Positions 62,215-64,000 of a stretch of 64,000 nt of DNA are shown in pieces. Below the pieces are notes generated by a model. That model ran no database searches. It was not told the origin of the DNA and worked only from the letters and a program-made list of their open reading frames with translations. The DNA is from UBA1876 sp003446665 (GTDB taxonomy: Bacteria; Synergistota; Synergistia; Synergistales; Thermovirgaceae). Location: contig CP159918.1 of the NCBI GenBank assembly GCA_040616305.1, positions 682,001-746,000 of the forward strand, given 5' to 3'. Both the position numbers and the translations under genes were made by a program. Every line of letters begins with the position of its first letter. The stretch's first letter is position 1.

Positions 62215-64000
62215 ATGGGCAGAAAGGAAATAGCCGGAGTAAGGCTGAAGCTGGCGAGCCCGGAAAGGATACGCGGACTATCCAGCGGAGAGGTAAAAAA
62301 ACCCGAAACGATTAATTACAGGACATTACGACCTGAAAAAGACGGTCTTTTCTGCGAACGCATTTTTGGCCCGACAAAAAGTTATGAGTGTGCCTGTGGA
62401 AAATACAAGCGCAGCGGCCCCAAGTTCAAAGGTGTCGTCTGCGACCGTTGCGGCGTGGAGATAGCCGACAGCCGAGTCAGACGCGAGCGTATGGGCCATA
62501 TCGAGCTGGCTGCACCTGTGGTTCATATATGGTACCTGAGAGGTATCCCCGGTCGGCTGAGCCTGCTTTTGGGGACTTCCACCAAGGATCTCGAAAAAGT
62601 GGTCTATTTTGCCCCGACACGGCGGCGCGAGCCAGTTCACAAGGTAGTCATAGAGGGGCGAAGGACGGACCTTCTGAAACGGGGTGACCTTATCTCCGCT
62701 TCCGAGGAAAGAATCCACCGTCATTACGACCACAAGTTCAAGTCCGAGGAAGCCTTCAGGGTCATTCAGGCCGACGACGTCCCCGTAAACGAAGGAGATG
62801 TAATTTCCGCCGAGCAGGTGGGCCTCCTGAAAAGAAACTTCGGAGACTCCCTTTTTCACGTGGAGCCTGCTTTCAGGGTAATCGAGGCCTCTGGGGACGG
62901 GAGACTCGAAACGGGCCATATACTTTCCAGGTCCGAGCTGGACTCCCTGAGAAAAGAGGGACCGGAGCCCGCCGTGGAGAGAGCCATGGCAGGTAACCAG
63001 GAAGGTTTCGTAGTGACGGCCGTTTCACACCTTCCCTTCTCGAAAGGTGACGTCATATCTTCCAGCGAGTACCAGCTTTTTTACCAGAAATATCCTGGGA
63101 GGTTCGCGGTCCAGCCTGAAACCATCACAATAGAGGACCCTTGTTATATCGTCATCGAGGAGGGGGATTCTCCCTTCGAAACGGGCTCGATCATCCTGGA
63201 ACGCGAGCAGAGGCTTTGTTCCGCCTACGACAAGGAATTCGAGGCCGGAATAGGGGCGGAAGGAGTGCTTTCGCTCCTGAAAAAACTTGATCTTGAGGAA
63301 ATCAGCTCTTCCCTGAGGGAAGAGATCGCTGAGACGACAGGCCAAAAGAAGCGCAAGCTGATAAAGCGCCTGCAGGTAGTGGAGGATTTTCGCAAAAGCG
63401 AAAGCAGGCCGGAATGGATGGTGATGGAGGTTTTGCCGGTCATCCCGCCTGAACTCCGACCCATGGTCCAACTCGATGGCGGACGTTTCGCCACTTCCGA
63501 CCTGAACGACCTGTACCGCAGGGTCATCAACAGGAACAACAGGCTCAAGAAACTCCAGGAGCTCCGGGCGCCGGAGATCATTATCCGAAACGAAAAAAGG
63601 ATGCTGCAGGAATCTGTCGACGCGCTTATCGATAACGGACGAATGGGCAAGGCGGTTCTCGGTGCCGGCAACAGGCCTCTCAAGAGCCTGACCGACCTCT
63701 TGCGCGGGAAGAAAGGACGCTTCCGCCAGAACCTGCTCGGAAAACGTGTGGATTATTCGGGGCGCTCCGTCATCGTCATAGGGCCGAACCTCAAGCTCCA
63801 TCAATGCGGTCTCCCGAAACAGATGGCTCTTGAACTCTTCAAGCCCTTCGTAATCGAAAAGCTTGTGGACAGGGGGTTGGCCCCCAACGTAAAGAGCGCC
63901 AAGCGGGTTATTGAAAGGGGCAGGGAGGATGTATGGGGCATCCTGGAAGAGGTCATCCAGGGGCATTCGGTCCTTTTGAACCGGGCGCCCACGCTTCACA
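62215..64000 (+). CDS. rpoC: RNA polymerase beta' subunit, N-terminal part
   Basis: The ATG follows the rpoB stop directly and the frame runs off the window after 595 residues. The zinc ribbon has Cys59, Cys61 and two more cysteines near 74-77. Arg-Phe-Arg-Gln-Asn-Leu-Leu-Gly-Lys-Arg-Val-Asp-Tyr-Ser-Gly-Arg near residue 502 is the switch and lid region, and Asn-Arg-Ala-Pro-Thr-Leu-His at the very end leads to the active site, whose catalytic Asp triad lies beyond the window. Between residues about 132 and 346 there is an insertion of roughly 160-170 residues relative to E. coli beta'. No stop occurs in the visible part. Confidence 0.96.
   Translation, partial: MGRKEIAGVRLKLASPERIRGLSSGEVKKPETINYRTLRPEKDGLFCERIFGPTKSYECACGKYKRSGPKFKGVVCDRCGVEIADSRVRRERMGHIELAAPVVHIWYLRGIPGRLSLLLGTSTKDLEKVVYFAPTRRREPVHKVVIEGRRTDLLKRGDLISASEERIHRHYDHKFKSEEAFRVIQADDVPVNEGDVISAEQVGLLKRNFGDSLFHVEPAFRVIEASGDGRLETGHILSRSELDSLRKEGPEPAVERAMAGNQEGFVVTAVSHLPFSKGDVISSSEYQLFYQKYPGRFAVQPETITIEDPCYIVIEEGDSPFETGSIILEREQRLCSAYDKEFEAGIGAEGVLSLLKKLDLEEISSSLREEIAETTGQKKRKLIKRLQVVEDFRKSESRPEWMVMEVLPVIPPELRPMVQLDGGRFATSDLNDLYRRVINRNNRLKKLQELRAPEIIIRNEKRMLQESVDALIDNGRMGKAVLGAGNRPLKSLTDLLRGKKGRFRQNLLGKRVDYSGRSVIVIGPNLKLHQCGLPKQMALELFKPFVIEKLVDRGLAPNVKSAKRVIERGREDVWGILEEVIQGHSVLLNRAPTLH

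Noticed and set aside
63025..63999. Long minus-strand frame at the window end
   Set aside because: It is antisense to rpoC, which has clear family motifs on the + strand.
1..64000. Mobile elements, prophage, CRISPR or defence genes
   Set aside because: No transposase, integrase, regularly spaced repeats, or nuclease-methylase cassette was seen; gene content is uniformly housekeeping.

Overview
This 64 kb window looks like chromosomal housekeeping DNA from an anaerobic diderm bacterium, most likely a member of the Synergistota. That assignment is inferred from gene content. An LPS-export set (LptC, LptD, LptA, LptB) shows an outer membrane. A T-box leader, a CIRCE/HrcA operator, Rex, a MinCDE system and RNase G next to paired radical-SAM genes are more typical of Firmicutes-like lineages. 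A K+-dependent membrane pyrophosphatase, a hydrogenase maturation protease and Rex suit a fermentative anaerobe. A large insertion in the N-terminal part of RpoC argues against an ordinary Firmicute. I see no prophage, insertion sequence, CRISPR array or defence island. Almost every gene is on the + strand; only greA and the hydrogenase protease are on the - strand.

Layout: 1-2968 holds the lptC end, lptD and ddl, converging on greA. 3526-8123 is a threonine-controlled operon: promoter, T-box leader with terminator, then thrC-thrB-lysC-asd. 8207-11659 has lptA-lptB, the convergent hydrogenase protease and murJ. 11697-13437 has a secreted protein of unknown function, a small zinc-ribbon protein and tsaD. 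13580-15731 is the CIRCE-controlled groESL operon with its terminator. 15795-19177 has guaA, an AI-2E-family permease and mobB. 19186-21341 is hppA with its own promoter and terminator. 21360-24237 is dnaG-rpoD. 24312-26686 has an S4-domain protein, enolase and rex. 26701-29539 is yajC-secD-secF. 29576-31115 is an orphan radical-SAM protein with its own promoter. 31178-37423 is lapA-like, recJ, rel, dtd, an MBL hydrolase and radC. 37462-44547 is a shape and septum-placement cluster, mreBCD-mrdA-minCDE-rodA. 44572-51872 has the two linked radical-SAM-associated genes, rng and smc. 51872-58286 has RNA and translation genes (an N6-methyltransferase, rsmI, metG, tatD, tgt, tsaC). 58291-58420 is a tRNA-Leu(CAG) with its promoter. 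58502 to the end is a dyad-marked promoter region, rpoB, and rpoC running off the window.

The genes group by shared work: envelope building (Lpt, MurJ, Ddl, Mre, PBP2/RodA), membrane insertion (YajC-SecDF), core information processing (RpoB/C/D, DnaG, SMC, RecJ, RadC), tRNA and rRNA modification (TsaD, TsaC, Tgt, RsmI, Dtd) and stress or redox control (GroESL, Rel, Rex). Many genes overlap by 1-28 bases, so translational coupling is probably widespread. The points most worth a second look are the T-box leader, the orphan radical-SAM enzyme, the 67-residue zinc-ribbon protein, the RpoC insertion and the inverted repeat lying over the rpoB -35 element.
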